DNA of 37,990 nucleotides from Streptococcus sp. A12 (lineage in GTDB: Bacteria; Bacillota; Bacilli; Lactobacillales; Streptococcaceae). This document shows, in pieces, positions 7,502 to 15,932 of this stretch. The DNA lies in contig NZ_CAJPOU010000016.1 in assembly GCF_905372335.1 (NCBI RefSeq), positions 1 through 37,990 on the forward strand, written 5' to 3'. Each line of letters begins with the position of its first letter. Positions within the stretch are counted from its first letter, which is position 1. Under the pieces are notes generated by a model that had not been told where the DNA came from, ran no database searches, and was given only the letters and a program-made list of their open reading frames with translations. The translations under genes were made by a program, and so were the position numbers.

Positions 7502-9718
7502 TTACTTATCATCAGAAAGCAAATAATTATAAATTTCTTGCACAGATCCTAGGGCCATGAGTTCCTGGTCTTTGACCGTCTGCACCAAGTCCTGATAAAC
7601 GGAACTAGAGGCAATCTCCTTCTTCTCTGCATCCTTGTTGACCGTCATGATGCCATTTTCAATCTGGACAAAGCCCAACTCTTGGAAGATTTGGATCATC
7701 TTGATCAACAAAACTTGTGGAATCTTGAGGTAGTCAGATAGTTGGCTGAGCTTATGGCGAATATCAAACTCAGGGAACTGATACAACGTTTTGTAGAGTT
7801 TAGCATACTGATCACGACTGCCGTAGCCTGTCAGGTAATAGGCCTTGTCTAGTTCATTTTTAAAATAGACCGCTTGGAAGCTCTGTTCTTGGAAGAAGGC
7901 TTTTAAGTCAGCCAGATCATCCGGTATGCGATCGATGACAATGGCTGGGGAATCAACCACTCCTTCTAACTGACTAAAGAGTGGGATGGCTGGTGGGAGA
8001 GGAGCATTTTTCCCTCGGATATTGTAGAGCTGTACTCCTTCTACACGGGCGTCCACGACCATCAGTTGCAGGGTGGTCTGTCCATTCCACTGATTGACGG
8101 ACAAGGATACCACCAACTCCAAGTTTTTCGCTTGGGAGTACTCCAATTCCAAATGGCCCTGGCCAAAAGCCACCACATCAAAATGGGCATCGCCTTTTTG
8201 AATCTTCAACTTCAGATGGCTATTACCAGCCCCCATGGTCCGACTAGACTCCACTTGAAAATCACGAATGTAAAAGACAGGTTTATTATGGTCCATCCCA
8301 AAAGGAGCGAGACGGTCAAAACTCTTCAAGGTATCCAAGGTCAGCTCTTCTAGATCCAACTCCTCATCCACAAAGAGGGTGGATTTGGCCGTCAGGTCAA
8401 TCCCTTTTTCTACAATATAGTTAGAAAAAATCTCAGTCAGACGAGGAAGCTTGTCAACTTCCAGAGTCATACCAGCTGCACCCGCATGGCCTCCAAAGGC
8501 GATAAAGAGATCCCGATGGGGATCTAGGGCTTCAAAAATATGGACACTTTCGGGACTTCGTGCACTTCCCTTGGCCTTGCCTTGGTCTATGGTGAGGACG
8601 ATGATGGGCTGATGAAGCTCTTCAAGTAGACGACCGGCCACGATCCCTAAGACACCAGGATTCCAGCCTTCCTTGGCCAAGATTTGAACAGGAAGACTTG
8701 GGTCGACCATGGCTTTGGCTTCATCATAGATGGCTTGGACGATCTCCTTGCGCTCTTCATTCTTGGCTTGAATCATCAGCGCAATTTCCAGCGCTTCTTC
8801 GTCGTCAAAGCCCGTCAAGAGCTCGACCGCTGGATTTGGGTCATCCAAGCGACCCAGCGCATTGAGACGAGGGGCAATCTGAAAACCAACCGTTTCTTCA
8901 TTTACATCTTGAGGAGCGATGGAGGCCAGCTTGAGCATTTCCTGGAGACCGATCCGTTGGGTTTGACGAAGGACACCTAGGCCATACTTGACTAGGGTGC
9001 GGTTCTCGTCTGTCAGACTGACCATATCCGCAATGGTCCCAATGGCAACCAGATCAAGGAAATCTAGGGGCACCTCTTCTAGGAGGGCACAGGCCAACTT
9101 AAAGGCAACCCCACAGCCCGCTAGGTGCTTGAAAGGATAGTCGGCATCTGGATGCTCGGGGTGAATGATGGCATAGGCATCGGGCAAGACTTCTGGCATG
9201 GCATGGTGGTCGGTCACAATAACATCTACTCCCATGCTTTGGGCCATGTCAATGGCTTCATGACCAGCTACACCATTGTCCACCGTGATGATAAGGGAAA
9301 TCCCCTGCTGTTCAATAAAATACTTGTAGACACTGGCATTGGGACCGTAGCCATCCGTAAAGCGGTTGGGTAGATAGACGGTTACTTCCGCCCCCATCTG
9401 CTCCAGGGTTTCCTTCATAATAGAAGCGGCCGTCATCCCGTCCGCATCATAGTCCCCATAAACTAGGATTTGTTCATAGTCTTCAATGGCTTGGCGAATG
9501 CGATCCACTGCCTTGTCCATATCGTGAAACAGGTAGGGATCATGCAGATCTTCTAGCCGAGGTTCAAGAAAACGATCCAGCGCCTCTTCCGTCTGGATCC
9601 CTCGTTCTCCCAGTAACTTGGCTGCAGATGCTTCTAATCCTCTCTTCTTTGCTTGCGCCAAAAAAGTATCATCTGAAAAGGGCGTAGCAAACTGCCATTC
9701 ATATTTTGACGTGATCAT
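7502..9718 (-). CDS. recJ: Single-stranded-DNA-specific exonuclease RecJ
   Basis: 5'-3' exonuclease on single-stranded DNA in recombination, mismatch and base-excision repair. The DHH domain carries VYGDYDADGMTA (residues about 87-98) and VTDHHAMPE (DHH at 170-172). The DHHA1 domain has FGGHAGAAGMT, followed by an OB-like domain and the Firmicutes-type C-terminal extension; 738 aa. I chose the ATG at 9718 (MITSKYEWQF) because related streptococcal proteins, from memory, begin there. An in-frame ATG eight codons upstream (9742) is possible. A TATAAT -10 lies at 9754-9759. It stands apart from the upstream GNAT gene by 123 bp with a hairpin. Confidence 0.95.
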   Translation of the reverse strand: MITSKYEWQFATPFSDDTFLAQAKKRGLEASAAKLLGERGIQTEEALDRFLEPRLEDLHDPYLFHDMDKAVDRIRQAIEDYEQILVYGDYDADGMTAASIMKETLEQMGAEVTVYLPNRFTDGYGPNASVYKYFIEQQGISLIITVDNGVAGHEAIDMAQSMGVDVIVTDHHAMPEVLPDAYAIIHPEHPDADYPFKHLAGCGVAFKLACALLEEVPLDFLDLVAIGTIADMVSLTDENRTLVKYGLGVLRQTQRIGLQEMLKLASIAPQDVNEETVGFQIAPRLNALGRLDDPNPAVELLTGFDDEEALEIALMIQAKNEERKEIVQAIYDEAKAMVDPSLPVQILAKEGWNPGVLGIVAGRLLEELHQPIIVLTIDQGKAKGSARSPESVHIFEALDPHRDLFIAFGGHAGAAGMTLEVDKLPRLTEIFSNYIVEKGIDLTAKSTLFVDEELDLEELTLDTLKSFDRLAPFGMDHNKPVFYIRDFQVESSRTMGAGNSHLKLKIQKGDAHFDVVAFGQGHLELEYSQAKNLELVVSLSVNQWNGQTTLQLMVVDARVEGVQLYNIRGKNAPLPPAIPLFSQLEGVVDSPAIVIDRIPDDLADLKAFFQEQSFQAVYFKNELDKAYYLTGYGSRDQYAKLYKTLYQFPEFDIRHKLSQLSDYLKIPQVLLIKMIQIFQELGFVQIENGIMTVNKDAEKKEIASSSVYQDLVQTVKDQELMALGSVQEIYNYLLSDDK

Positions 9719-9753
9719 CTGTTTTTCTTTTCTCCCTGTCATCTAGTCTTCTT

Positions 9754-9759
9754 ATTATA
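9754..9759 (-). promoter_or_regulatory. -10 box of recJ
   Basis: Minus strand TATAAT, 35 nt upstream of the chosen recJ start and 12 nt upstream of the alternative ATG at 9742. No matching -35 at 17 bp is visible. If this is the promoter, start 9742 would have a very short leader, which favours 9718. Confidence 0.45.
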
Positions 9760-9811
9760 ACATGAATTATTTTTTCAAATGCGAAAAAATGATTTTACAG
9801 AAGAAATGAAG

Positions 9812-9835
9812 AAAGGATTCCCTATCCGGAAATCC
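9812..9835 (-). terminator. Probable terminator after GNAT gene
   Basis: Minus strand GGATTTCC, 5-nt loop, GGGAATCC (8 bp with one U-G pair), then a U-rich but interrupted stretch (UUUCUUC). It follows the GNAT stop by about 7 nt. A moderate terminator, possibly leaky into recJ. Confidence 0.5.
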
Positions 9836-9841
9836 TCTCCA

Positions 9842-10246
9842 TCAAATTTTATAAATCATCCCTGTACAGGCTTGCTCTGACAGTTCGACAAAGCCCAGCG
9901 ATTGGTAAAAAGCTAGATTTTTCTCGCTCCGTTCAGTGACAAGAAGCCGTTGATAGACATTAGGAAAGGTCGCTAAAGCCTCTTCTAGGAGTTTCTTTCC
10001 GATGCCTTGGAGCTGGTAATCTGGTCGCACCAAGAGATCTTGCACCAACAGGACCGAGTGACCATCTCCTACCAAGCGAATGTAAGCGACGAGCTCTTTC
10101 TCATCATAGACGACCAACTGCCAGAGGCTGGCTTTGACAGCTTCTTCCAGCATAGCTGGGTTGCTGGTATAATTGGTCCAGCCAACAGAGCCGTACAGTG
10201 CGACTAGGTCTGCCATCGCTGGAATCTCTTGTTTGTACTCTAACAT
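9842..10246 (-). CDS. GNAT-family N-acetyltransferase
   Basis: Small (134 aa) cytosolic acetyl-CoA-dependent acetyltransferase. The acetyl-CoA-binding motif A is visible as VRPDYQLQGIGKKLLEEAL (residues 73-91, core QLQGIG), followed by the LLVTERSEKNLAFYQSLGF strand-helix typical of GNATs. Its ATG comes 1 nt after the stop of the methyltransferase gene, and its AAAGGAG site lies within that gene's last codons, so translation is coupled. The acceptor substrate is unknown. Confidence 0.88.
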   Translation of the reverse strand: MLEYKQEIPAMADLVALYGSVGWTNYTSNPAMLEEAVKASLWQLVVYDEKELVAYIRLVGDGHSVLLVQDLLVRPDYQLQGIGKKLLEEALATFPNVYQRLLVTERSEKNLAFYQSLGFVELSEQACTGMIYKI

Positions 10247-10247
10247 C

Positions 10248-10958
10248 TTAACTCCTTTTTAACCTATAGTGCTGGAAGAAGGCCATATCCCGATAAGGGG
10301 AGTCCTGACAAACAGCCCGCTCCATCTGAAGCATAGACTCTCGCCAGCCTTCTTGGCCTTTGAAGCGATTGTCCTGTAAGCCATAAAAGACACGAATTCC
10401 TTGGTAGTCCTGAATTTCGAGGGCTAGATCTTCTACTGCTGCACCGAGATCATAGGCCTGGGCCAAGCCCATGGAGTGGGTTTCCAGATCTTGGCCGGCT
10501 AAGAGATCAAGCGCCTTCTGAGGATCATTTTCAAAGACGACAGTCTGCAGGACGCGGCCAACTTCATTGTGCTTGACAATGGAGAGCAGGCCACCTGGTT
10601 TCAAGAGGCGGGTGAATTCCCTGAGAATCACCTTGCGATCCTCCACATACTCCAAGACATTGTGGCAGAGGATAACATCAAAGCTGGCATCTTCAAGACT
10701 TGCTAACTGGTCCAGACTCCCGACGAATTGCTGATAGGGATGGTCCTGGCCCCGCAATGCCACCATTTCCTCATTTGGTTCCACAGCAAGGACTTCATTG
10801 TCTTGTGCCAGGTGGTTGGCCACGAGACCAAAGCCACTGCCGAAATCAAGCACCCGCTTACCTTTGATGTCCTGTAATTGTTCAAAAAGGATATCATAAT
10901 AGATCTGTCCCCAGGGTTGCTGGAGGTTTTCTAAATAGGCTTGAATATTTGTGGCCAT
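10248..10958 (-). CDS. Class I SAM-dependent methyltransferase
   Basis: 236-aa methyltransferase of the UbiE/methyltransf_11 type. SAM motif I VLDFGSGFG is at residues 36-44, the acidic residue after strand 2 is in VLAVEPNEEM, and motif IV is FDVILCHNVLEYV. The C-terminal third shows no recognisable substrate-binding signature. It is tightly followed by the GNAT gene (1 nt) and preceded by the short-chain dehydrogenase gene (10 nt), so it may sit at the end of the miaA-rnz transcript. Acceptor molecule unknown. Confidence 0.87.
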   Translation of the reverse strand: MATNIQAYLENLQQPWGQIYYDILFEQLQDIKGKRVLDFGSGFGLVANHLAQDNEVLAVEPNEEMVALRGQDHPYQQFVGSLDQLASLEDASFDVILCHNVLEYVEDRKVILREFTRLLKPGGLLSIVKHNEVGRVLQTVVFENDPQKALDLLAGQDLETHSMGLAQAYDLGAAVEDLALEIQDYQGIRVFYGLQDNRFKGQEGWRESMLQMERAVCQDSPYRDMAFFQHYRLKRS

Positions 10959-10968
10959 CTATCTCCTC

Positions 10969-11724
10969 CTATTTGAAATTAAACATCTTGCTAGCCAGCT
11001 TGTCTGAGATGCGTGGGAAAATGGTATAGAGCTTGTGGGTCAGGTTCAAAAGCCAAGGAAGATTAAGCTCACGTTTTGGTTTTCCAAAGTGTTTGACAAT
11101 TTTCTTGGCCACAAAGTCTGGTTCCAAAATATAGCGATCCACAGCTTTGACATAGCTTCCGTCTGGGTCTGCCTGGTCAAAGAAAGTGGTCCGAATGGGT
11201 CCTGGATTAACCGTCGTCACATGAACACCAAAGGGCATGAGTTCCAAGCGCAGGGCATTGGAGAAGCCAATGGCTGCAAACTTGGTGGCTGAATAAAGGC
11301 TAGATTTAGCAGTTGCAACTAATCCCGCCATGCTGACGATGTTAACAATGTGCCCCTTGCCTACTGTCTTCATGCGGGCACCCATCAAGCGTGAAAGGTT
11401 CATGAGGGCAAAGGTATTGACTTCAAACATCTCTCGCACCTGCTCGTCAGAAACGCGATCAAAGGTCTCAAAGATCCCATAGCCTGCATTGTTGACCAAG
11501 ACATCAATCTGCCCATAGCGCTGATAGAGCTCTTCTACCAAGCCTTTGACTGCTGAGTAATCCGTGATATCGATCCCAATGCATTCGGCTTGAGGATGGT
11601 CAGCATAGAGTTGTTCCAGTTTTTCTTGATTTCTGCCTAAGAGAATGAGCCGGTCCTCAGGAAGGAGCTTGACCATTTCTTGTGCCAAGCCTCCACTTGC
11701 TCCTGTGATGATGATAGTTCGCAT
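10969..11724 (-). CDS. SDR-family NAD(P)-dependent oxidoreductase
   Basis: Classical short-chain dehydrogenase, 251 aa. Cofactor motif TGASGGLAQ at residues 7-15, NNAGYG at 78-83, catalytic Ser131 (IVSMAG), Tyr144 and Lys148 (YSATK). The open frame runs far upstream antisense to rnz, but the true start is ATG 11724: it begins the Rossmann strand MRTIIITGASGG, sits 1 nt after the rnz stop, and has GGAG at proper spacing within the rnz 3' end. Substrate unknown. Coupling to rnz suggests constitutive expression with the RNA-processing operon. Confidence 0.92.
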   Translation of the reverse strand: MRTIIITGASGGLAQEMVKLLPEDRLILLGRNQEKLEQLYADHPQAECIGIDITDYSAVKGLVEELYQRYGQIDVLVNNAGYGIFETFDRVSDEQVREMFEVNTFALMNLSRLMGARMKTVGKGHIVNIVSMAGLVATAKSSLYSATKFAAIGFSNALRLELMPFGVHVTTVNPGPIRTTFFDQADPDGSYVKAVDRYILEPDFVAKKIVKHFGKPKRELNLPWLLNLTHKLYTIFPRISDKLASKMFNFK

Positions 11725-11725
11725 C

Positions 11726-12655
11726 TTAGATCTCCACTTCTTCCAAGTCCTTGACCACATGGACCTTCTCAAACACAGTCGCAGCATCCTTACGCAATTG
11801 ACTGACGTCCTTGGAGAGGAAGCGGGCACTGATATGGTTGAGTAGAAGGCGTTTGGCTCCTGCTTCACGCGCCACTTCTGCTGCCTGCATATTGGTCGAG
11901 TGGCCATGCTTACGAGCAATCTTCTCATCGCCCTTGCCATAGGTAGACTCATGCACGAGAACATCGGCATTGACGGCAAGTCTAATGCTGGCATTGGTCT
12001 TCCGGGTATCGCCCAAGATGGTGATGATCTTACCCGGTCGAGGGGCTGAGATATAATCCGCAGCAATGATCTTGGTACCATCTTCCAGGGTAACATCCTG
12101 CCCATTTTTGACCTGGCCAAAGAGTGGTCCAAATGGAACCCCTGCTGCCTTGAGCTTGTCTGCGTCGAGGGTCCCCTCCAAATCCTTCTGCATGACCCGG
12201 TAGCCGACACAGAAAATGGTGTGGTCCAAGGCCTCGGCATAGACCGTGAACTTATCGGTCTCCATGATTTTCCCAAGTGAACCTTCATCGAACTCATGAA
12301 AATGGATCTTGTAAGGCAGGCGTGAACCGGAAACTCGAAGGCTGGTCAAGACAAAGGATTTGATCCCAACCGGTCCATAAATCTCTAGATCAGTCTGGTC
12401 TTCATTGGCCTGAAAGGCGCGGCTAGAGAGGAAACCTGGCAAGCCAAAGATATGGTCCCCGTGTAAGTGGGTGATAAAGATCTTGCTAACTTTTCGAGGA
12501 CGGATGCTGGTTTCTAATATTTGGTTTTGTGTCCCTTCTCCACAGTCAAAGAGCCAAACTTCATTGATCTCATCCAAGAGTTTGAGCGCTAGACTTGAGA
12601 CATTACGAGATTTGGACGGCTGGCCCGCACCCGTTCCTAAAAATTGAATTTCCAT
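11726..12655 (-). CDS. rnz: Ribonuclease Z
   Basis: Endonuclease that removes 3' trailers from tRNA precursors; metallo-beta-lactamase fold, two zinc ions. The zinc motif HLHGDH is at residues 63-68, with later ligands in LGDTRK, HESTYG and HGHSTNMQAA, and the tRNA-gripping exosite region between. 309 aa is the normal length. It lies in the miaA-hflX-unknown-rnz series with about 10 nt to the gene before and 1 nt to the SDR gene after. A functional grouping with miaA (tRNA modification) is plausible. Confidence 0.95.
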   Translation of the reverse strand: MEIQFLGTGAGQPSKSRNVSSLALKLLDEINEVWLFDCGEGTQNQILETSIRPRKVSKIFITHLHGDHIFGLPGFLSSRAFQANEDQTDLEIYGPVGIKSFVLTSLRVSGSRLPYKIHFHEFDEGSLGKIMETDKFTVYAEALDHTIFCVGYRVMQKDLEGTLDADKLKAAGVPFGPLFGQVKNGQDVTLEDGTKIIAADYISAPRPGKIITILGDTRKTNASIRLAVNADVLVHESTYGKGDEKIARKHGHSTNMQAAEVAREAGAKRLLLNHISARFLSKDVSQLRKDAATVFEKVHVVKDLEEVEI

Positions 12656-12665
12656 TGTATTCTTT

Positions 12666-13283
12666 CTAACTTATATAGATCATAGCGGTCCGATTTTTCG
12701 ATCGAACGGCGATTTTTCCTGGGTAGGCCCTAGCCAATTGGGCCAATTCGTCCTGGTTGTAGCCAGTCAGGCGGATGCTGCCATCTGCTAACTCTTCAAA
12801 TTGAGACAAAGCTGACAATTCCTTGGTCTCCACCACCTCTCGATCCGTAACATGGCGCATCAAGATCAATCCTTCCTCTTCATAAACGAGGTAGTGAGGA
12901 AAGATTTGCGCAATCTCAAACAAGAGATCCATGCTGATAACTTCTGCTTGCTGGGCAAAGACTTGAGCCAATCCTTTCTCTCGGTAGCAAAAGCCATAGG
13001 CCTTGCCAGACAGATTGAGACGGACAAAGGGTTTGTCCTCCTCGAAGCTGGGACTCGTCTGATAGAGATCAAAGGCCTCAGTGACTTGTTCATAATAGTC
13101 TGTTGCCGCTTCAGGACTCTTCTTTTGGTAAAGCTCAGCGAAGTAGGCATTGATGACACTGGGCGGTGGCGTGATAAACTGGAGCTTTTGCTCTTCTGTC
13201 AATCCCGCTAAGACCCGCTCCAAATAGACCTTGTCGAGACTGGTATAGCCACCATAGCTGAGGGCGATATTAAGATAATCCAT
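12666..13283 (-). CDS. Conserved hypothetical protein between hflX and rnz
   Basis: 205 aa with no motif I can assign. The composition is acidic, with no signal peptide and no membrane segment, so it is probably cytosolic. The start MDYLNIALSYGGYTSLDKVYLERVL and a Tyr-rich helical first half are followed by a mixed alpha/beta second half ending in AVRSKNRTAMIYIS. The start lies inside the 3' end of hflX (14-nt overlap) and the stop is 10 nt before rnz, so it is translationally coupled to both. Similar proteins occur at this place in other streptococci as far as I recall; some databases give them unsupported enzyme names. The position suggests a role near tRNA or ribosome metabolism, by inference only. 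Confidence 0.85.
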   Translation of the reverse strand: MDYLNIALSYGGYTSLDKVYLERVLAGLTEEQKLQFITPPPSVINAYFAELYQKKSPEAATDYYEQVTEAFDLYQTSPSFEEDKPFVRLNLSGKAYGFCYREKGLAQVFAQQAEVISMDLLFEIAQIFPHYLVYEEEGLILMRHVTDREVVETKELSALSQFEELADGSIRLTGYNQDELAQLARAYPGKIAVRSKNRTAMIYIS

Positions 13284-14520
13284 GATGATAAAACTCCTCT
13301 AGTCTCCATGCATTTTTGGGGGCGATGTAGCCTGTTATGACCTCACCAGTCTCCTCATAGGAACGCTCAGCCAATATGGCAATGGTCTCCAATTCATGGA
13401 TGCGGTAGGCTTGATCAAAAGGAACCTGAATCGTAAAGGGATGGAAGAGCTCCTGCATCTTTTCAAGTAGAATGTCCTGCAGTTTAGTCCGACTATCGGG
13501 ATCCTTGGCCGAAACCAGACGATAAGGTGTCTGGGTCGGTGTAAAGTCCGCGACTTTATCAGCTTTATTGTAGAGAGTCAAGCGTGGAATCTCCAACATC
13601 TCCAAATCCTTCATAATCTGAAGAACTGTTTTTTCATGCTCTTCATGATTGGGATCAGAGGCATCAATGACATGGACCAAGAGATCCACATTCTTGCTTT
13701 CTTCCAGGGTCGACTTAAAGCTGGTCACCAACTCTGTCGGTAAGTCCTGAATAAAGCCGACTGTATCTGTCAGAGTTACTTGTAGATTGCCTGTTAGATG
13801 AATGCTCTTGGTGGTCGCATCCAAGGTCGCAAAGAGTTCATCTGCCTCGTATTGGGTCTTACTGGTCAAGGCATTCATAATGGTTGATTTGCCAGCGTTG
13901 GTATAGCCGATCAAGCCAATCTTAAAGATGGGGGATTCTAGGCGTTTTTCCCGTACCACTTCACGGTTCTTTTCGACCACCTTGAGTTGACGCTCGATAT
14001 CGGTGATTTGATTGCGGACACTCCGGCGGTTCAACTCCAACTGACTTTCTCCCGGTCCACGGGAACCAATCCCCCCGGCCTGACGGCTGAGCATGATCCC
14101 TTGACCCACGAGACGGGGTAAGAGGTACTTGAGCTGGGCCAGATGAACCTGGAGCTTTCCTTCGTGGCTTCGTGCCCGCATGGCAAAAATATCCAAAATT
14201 AACTGCATCCGGTCGATGACCTTTACACCTAAGATTTCTTCTAAATTCACATTCTGGCGAGGGGTCAAACGGTTGTTAACGACAACAGTTGAAACCTCAT
14301 CCGCATCGACCATTTGAGCAATCTCTTCTAGCTTTCCAGAGCCGACAAAAGTCTTGCTATCGTACTTTTCTCTCTTTTGGGTGTAGATCCCTACGACTTC
14401 TGCTCCGGCTGTCTTGGCTAGACTGGCCAACTCCTCCATGGACATGTCAAAGTTCTCCATGCCTTGGAGCTCGACACCAACAATGAGGACCCGCTCCTGT
14501 TTTTTCTCAGTTTCTATCAT
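13270..14520 (-). CDS. hflX: GTPase HflX
   Basis: Ribosome-associated GTPase that splits stalled or hibernating ribosomes. The N-terminal HflX domain includes the family hallmark NNRLTPRQNVNLEE (residues about 82-95) and RARSHEGKLQVHLAQLKY. The G domain has G1 GYTNAGKS (205-212), G3 DTVGF (252-256) and G4 NKAD (318-321). 416 aa, full length. The ATG overlaps the miaA 3' end by 14 nt, and the 3' end in turn overlaps the next gene by 14 nt: a tightly coupled operon with miaA. Confidence 0.96.
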   Translation of the reverse strand: MIETEKKQERVLIVGVELQGMENFDMSMEELASLAKTAGAEVVGIYTQKREKYDSKTFVGSGKLEEIAQMVDADEVSTVVVNNRLTPRQNVNLEEILGVKVIDRMQLILDIFAMRARSHEGKLQVHLAQLKYLLPRLVGQGIMLSRQAGGIGSRGPGESQLELNRRSVRNQITDIERQLKVVEKNREVVREKRLESPIFKIGLIGYTNAGKSTIMNALTSKTQYEADELFATLDATTKSIHLTGNLQVTLTDTVGFIQDLPTELVTSFKSTLEESKNVDLLVHVIDASDPNHEEHEKTVLQIMKDLEMLEIPRLTLYNKADKVADFTPTQTPYRLVSAKDPDSRTKLQDILLEKMQELFHPFTIQVPFDQAYRIHELETIAILAERSYEETGEVITGYIAPKNAWRLEEFYHHGLS

Positions 14521-15397
14521 TTAAAAATCTTTCTATATCTTGAAGAACCCGCTCCTTGAAGCCTTCTTCTCCAATCTGGTAAAAATGAACTGTCATCCGA
14601 TTGCGGAACCAGGTCAACTGGCGCTTGGCAAAACGGCGCGTATTTTGCTTGAGCTGTTCAAGAGCCTCTTCTAAACTTTGCTCCCCCTTGAAATAAGGAA
14701 AGAGCTCCTTGTAGCCAATCCCTTTCGCAGCCTGAACCTCAGGATGGTTGTCATAGAGCCACTGGGCTTCTTCTAACAAGCCCTGCTCAACCATGAGATC
14801 CACCCGTCGATTGATGCGGTCATACAAGGCTTGGCGATCATCGTCTAGACAGATGATATAGGGTTCATAGGCTGGAGCTTGATTTTCCAAGTCCTGACCG
14901 AAATGGGCGATTTCCAAGGCCCGCATTGCTCGTCTACGATTGATCTGCGGAATTTCAATTCCCTCTTTTGCTACTCGGTCAAACAGTTCTTCATCAGTGA
15001 GAGGGGACAAGGACTCCCGATAGGATAGAATGTCCTCGTGGGCAACATCTCCTCCTAGGTGATAACCTTCTAAGAGACTTTGAACATAGAGGCCTGTCCC
15101 TCCAGCAATAATAGGAAGGTTCCCCCGTCCTTGAATCTCCTCGATGGCTTGGCTGGCTTCTGTTACAAAATCATAGGCCGAGTAAGTCTCTGTCACCTCG
15201 CGGACATCGATCAGATGATGGGGAGCTGCTGCCTGCTCTTCTGGGCTAGCCTTGGCCGTTCCAATATCTAGAGTGCGGTAGACCTGCTGGCTATCTCCGC
15301 TGATGACCTCCCCCTGAAAGCGCTGGGCCACCTCGATAGCGAGGGCTGTTTTCCCAACAGCGGTCGGTCCCACTATCACTATTATCTTGTTTTTCAT
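14507..15397 (-). CDS. miaA: tRNA dimethylallyltransferase MiaA
   Basis: Adds the isopentenyl group to A37 of tRNAs reading UNN codons. P-loop GPTAVGKT at residues 10-17, SGDSQQVYRTLDIGTAK (tRNA/substrate motif, about 33-49), GGTGLYVQSLL, and the C-terminal QLTWFRN. About 296 aa. ATG 15397 was chosen because AAGGA lies 7 nt upstream; an in-frame ATG eight codons earlier (15421) has no such site. First gene of the operon; it diverges from the DUF3042 gene across 83 bp. Confidence 0.95.
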   Translation of the reverse strand: MKNKIIVIVGPTAVGKTALAIEVAQRFQGEVISGDSQQVYRTLDIGTAKASPEEQAAAPHHLIDVREVTETYSAYDFVTEASQAIEEIQGRGNLPIIAGGTGLYVQSLLEGYHLGGDVAHEDILSYRESLSPLTDEELFDRVAKEGIEIPQINRRRAMRALEIAHFGQDLENQAPAYEPYIICLDDDRQALYDRINRRVDLMVEQGLLEEAQWLYDNHPEVQAAKGIGYKELFPYFKGEQSLEEALEQLKQNTRRFAKRQLTWFRNRMTVHFYQIGEEGFKERVLQDIERFLNDRN

Positions 15398-15480
15398 CGT
15401 TTTTCCTTGCAAAAATCGCATTTTTTCGTTACCATATATTATAACATAAAAATTTAAAGTTCTAAAAAGGAGAAATTCTC

Positions 15481-15651
15481 ATGGCTAAAGGATTTGGTAA
15501 AGGTTTTGTTACTGGTGTTGCTGGTACAGTTGCTGCTGTAGCAGGTGCAGTTTACACATTCAAGAAAAAAGTAATCGAGCCTGAAGAACAAAAAGCAGCT
15601 TTCATCGAAGAAAACCGCAAAAAAGCAGCACGTCGTCGTGTATCGCACTAA
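15481..15651 (+). CDS. Small DUF3042-family protein
   Basis: 56-residue protein starting MAKGFGKGFVTGVAGTV and ending KKAARRRVSH. One hydrophobic Gly/Ala/Val-rich segment (residues about 8-26) is followed by a highly charged Lys/Glu/Arg tail. This matches the small DUF3042 proteins of lactic acid bacteria, probably single-pass membrane proteins with a cytosolic basic tail. Strong AAAGGAG site 8 nt upstream of the ATG, and a clean terminator 8 bp after the stop, so it is an independent, probably well expressed unit. Divergent from miaA. Function unknown. Confidence 0.85.
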   Translation: MAKGFGKGFVTGVAGTVAAVAGAVYTFKKKVIEPEEQKAAFIEENRKKAARRRVSH

Positions 15652-15658
15652 TCAAACG

Positions 15659-15687
15659 AAAAAACTCCGGTTTCCCGGAGTTTTTTT
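15659..15687 (+). terminator. Terminator of the DUF3042 gene
   Basis: Stem AACTCCGG/CCGGAGTT with a 4-nt loop, followed by a run of seven T; a run of A on the left makes it partly bidirectional. It starts 8 bp after the stop codon. Confidence 0.93.
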
Positions 15688-15710
15688 AGATTAAAAATAA
15701 ATTCTTCTGA

Positions 15711-15848
15711 AAAACTTTCCTTAGGTGAGTACGGACGTCAGCGAACTTCAAAGAAGTTCCATGACTTAGTTTCGAGCCTAAGGTCTCAAAACTACCGAAT
15801 TCCTGAAACACATTTGTTTCAGGAACTTTTCTCACGGCGGAAAGTTTT
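15711..15848. repeat. MITE-like repeat family B, short copy (about 138 bp), inverted
   Basis: Terminal inverted repeats AAAACTTTCCTTAGGTGAG (from 15711) and CTCACGGCGGAAAGTTTT (to 15848). Read on the minus strand, it has the same order as the copy at 2819-3128: GTGAGAAAAG, then a GAAAC/GTTTC hairpin, then a final block around GGAACTTCTTTGAAGTTCGC with the same GACGTCCG sequence. The middle of the long copy is missing. No coding capacity. Confidence 0.75.
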
Positions 15849-15874
15849 GACTTGCTTAAAATCTTAATTAATAA

Positions 15875-15896
15875 ATAATTTTTTGAAAAAAATTAT
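15875..15896. other. AT-only inverted repeat downstream of the DUF4298 gene
   Basis: ATAATTTTTT and AAAAAATTAT separated by two bases, 37 bp after the stop of the DUF4298 gene on the minus strand. It may be a weak hairpin at the end of the rexBA operon, but it lacks GC and a separate U tract. Not called as a terminator. Confidence 0.35.
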
Positions 15897-15932
15897 CTAG
15901 TTAGTTAATGTAAAAATAGTTTTTTTGTGCTC

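Noticed and set aside
10246..10248. Methyltransferase/GNAT pair as a toxin-antitoxin module
   Set aside because: The GNAT is not of the TacT type with an RHH antitoxin partner; no antitoxin-like gene is present.
11725..12297. Long open minus-strand frame upstream of the SDR gene, giving a 442-residue reading
   Set aside because: It runs in another frame through rnz, its translated sequence is low in order and rich in Ser/Arg, and the SDR fold starts cleanly at ATG 11724 with its own ribosome site.
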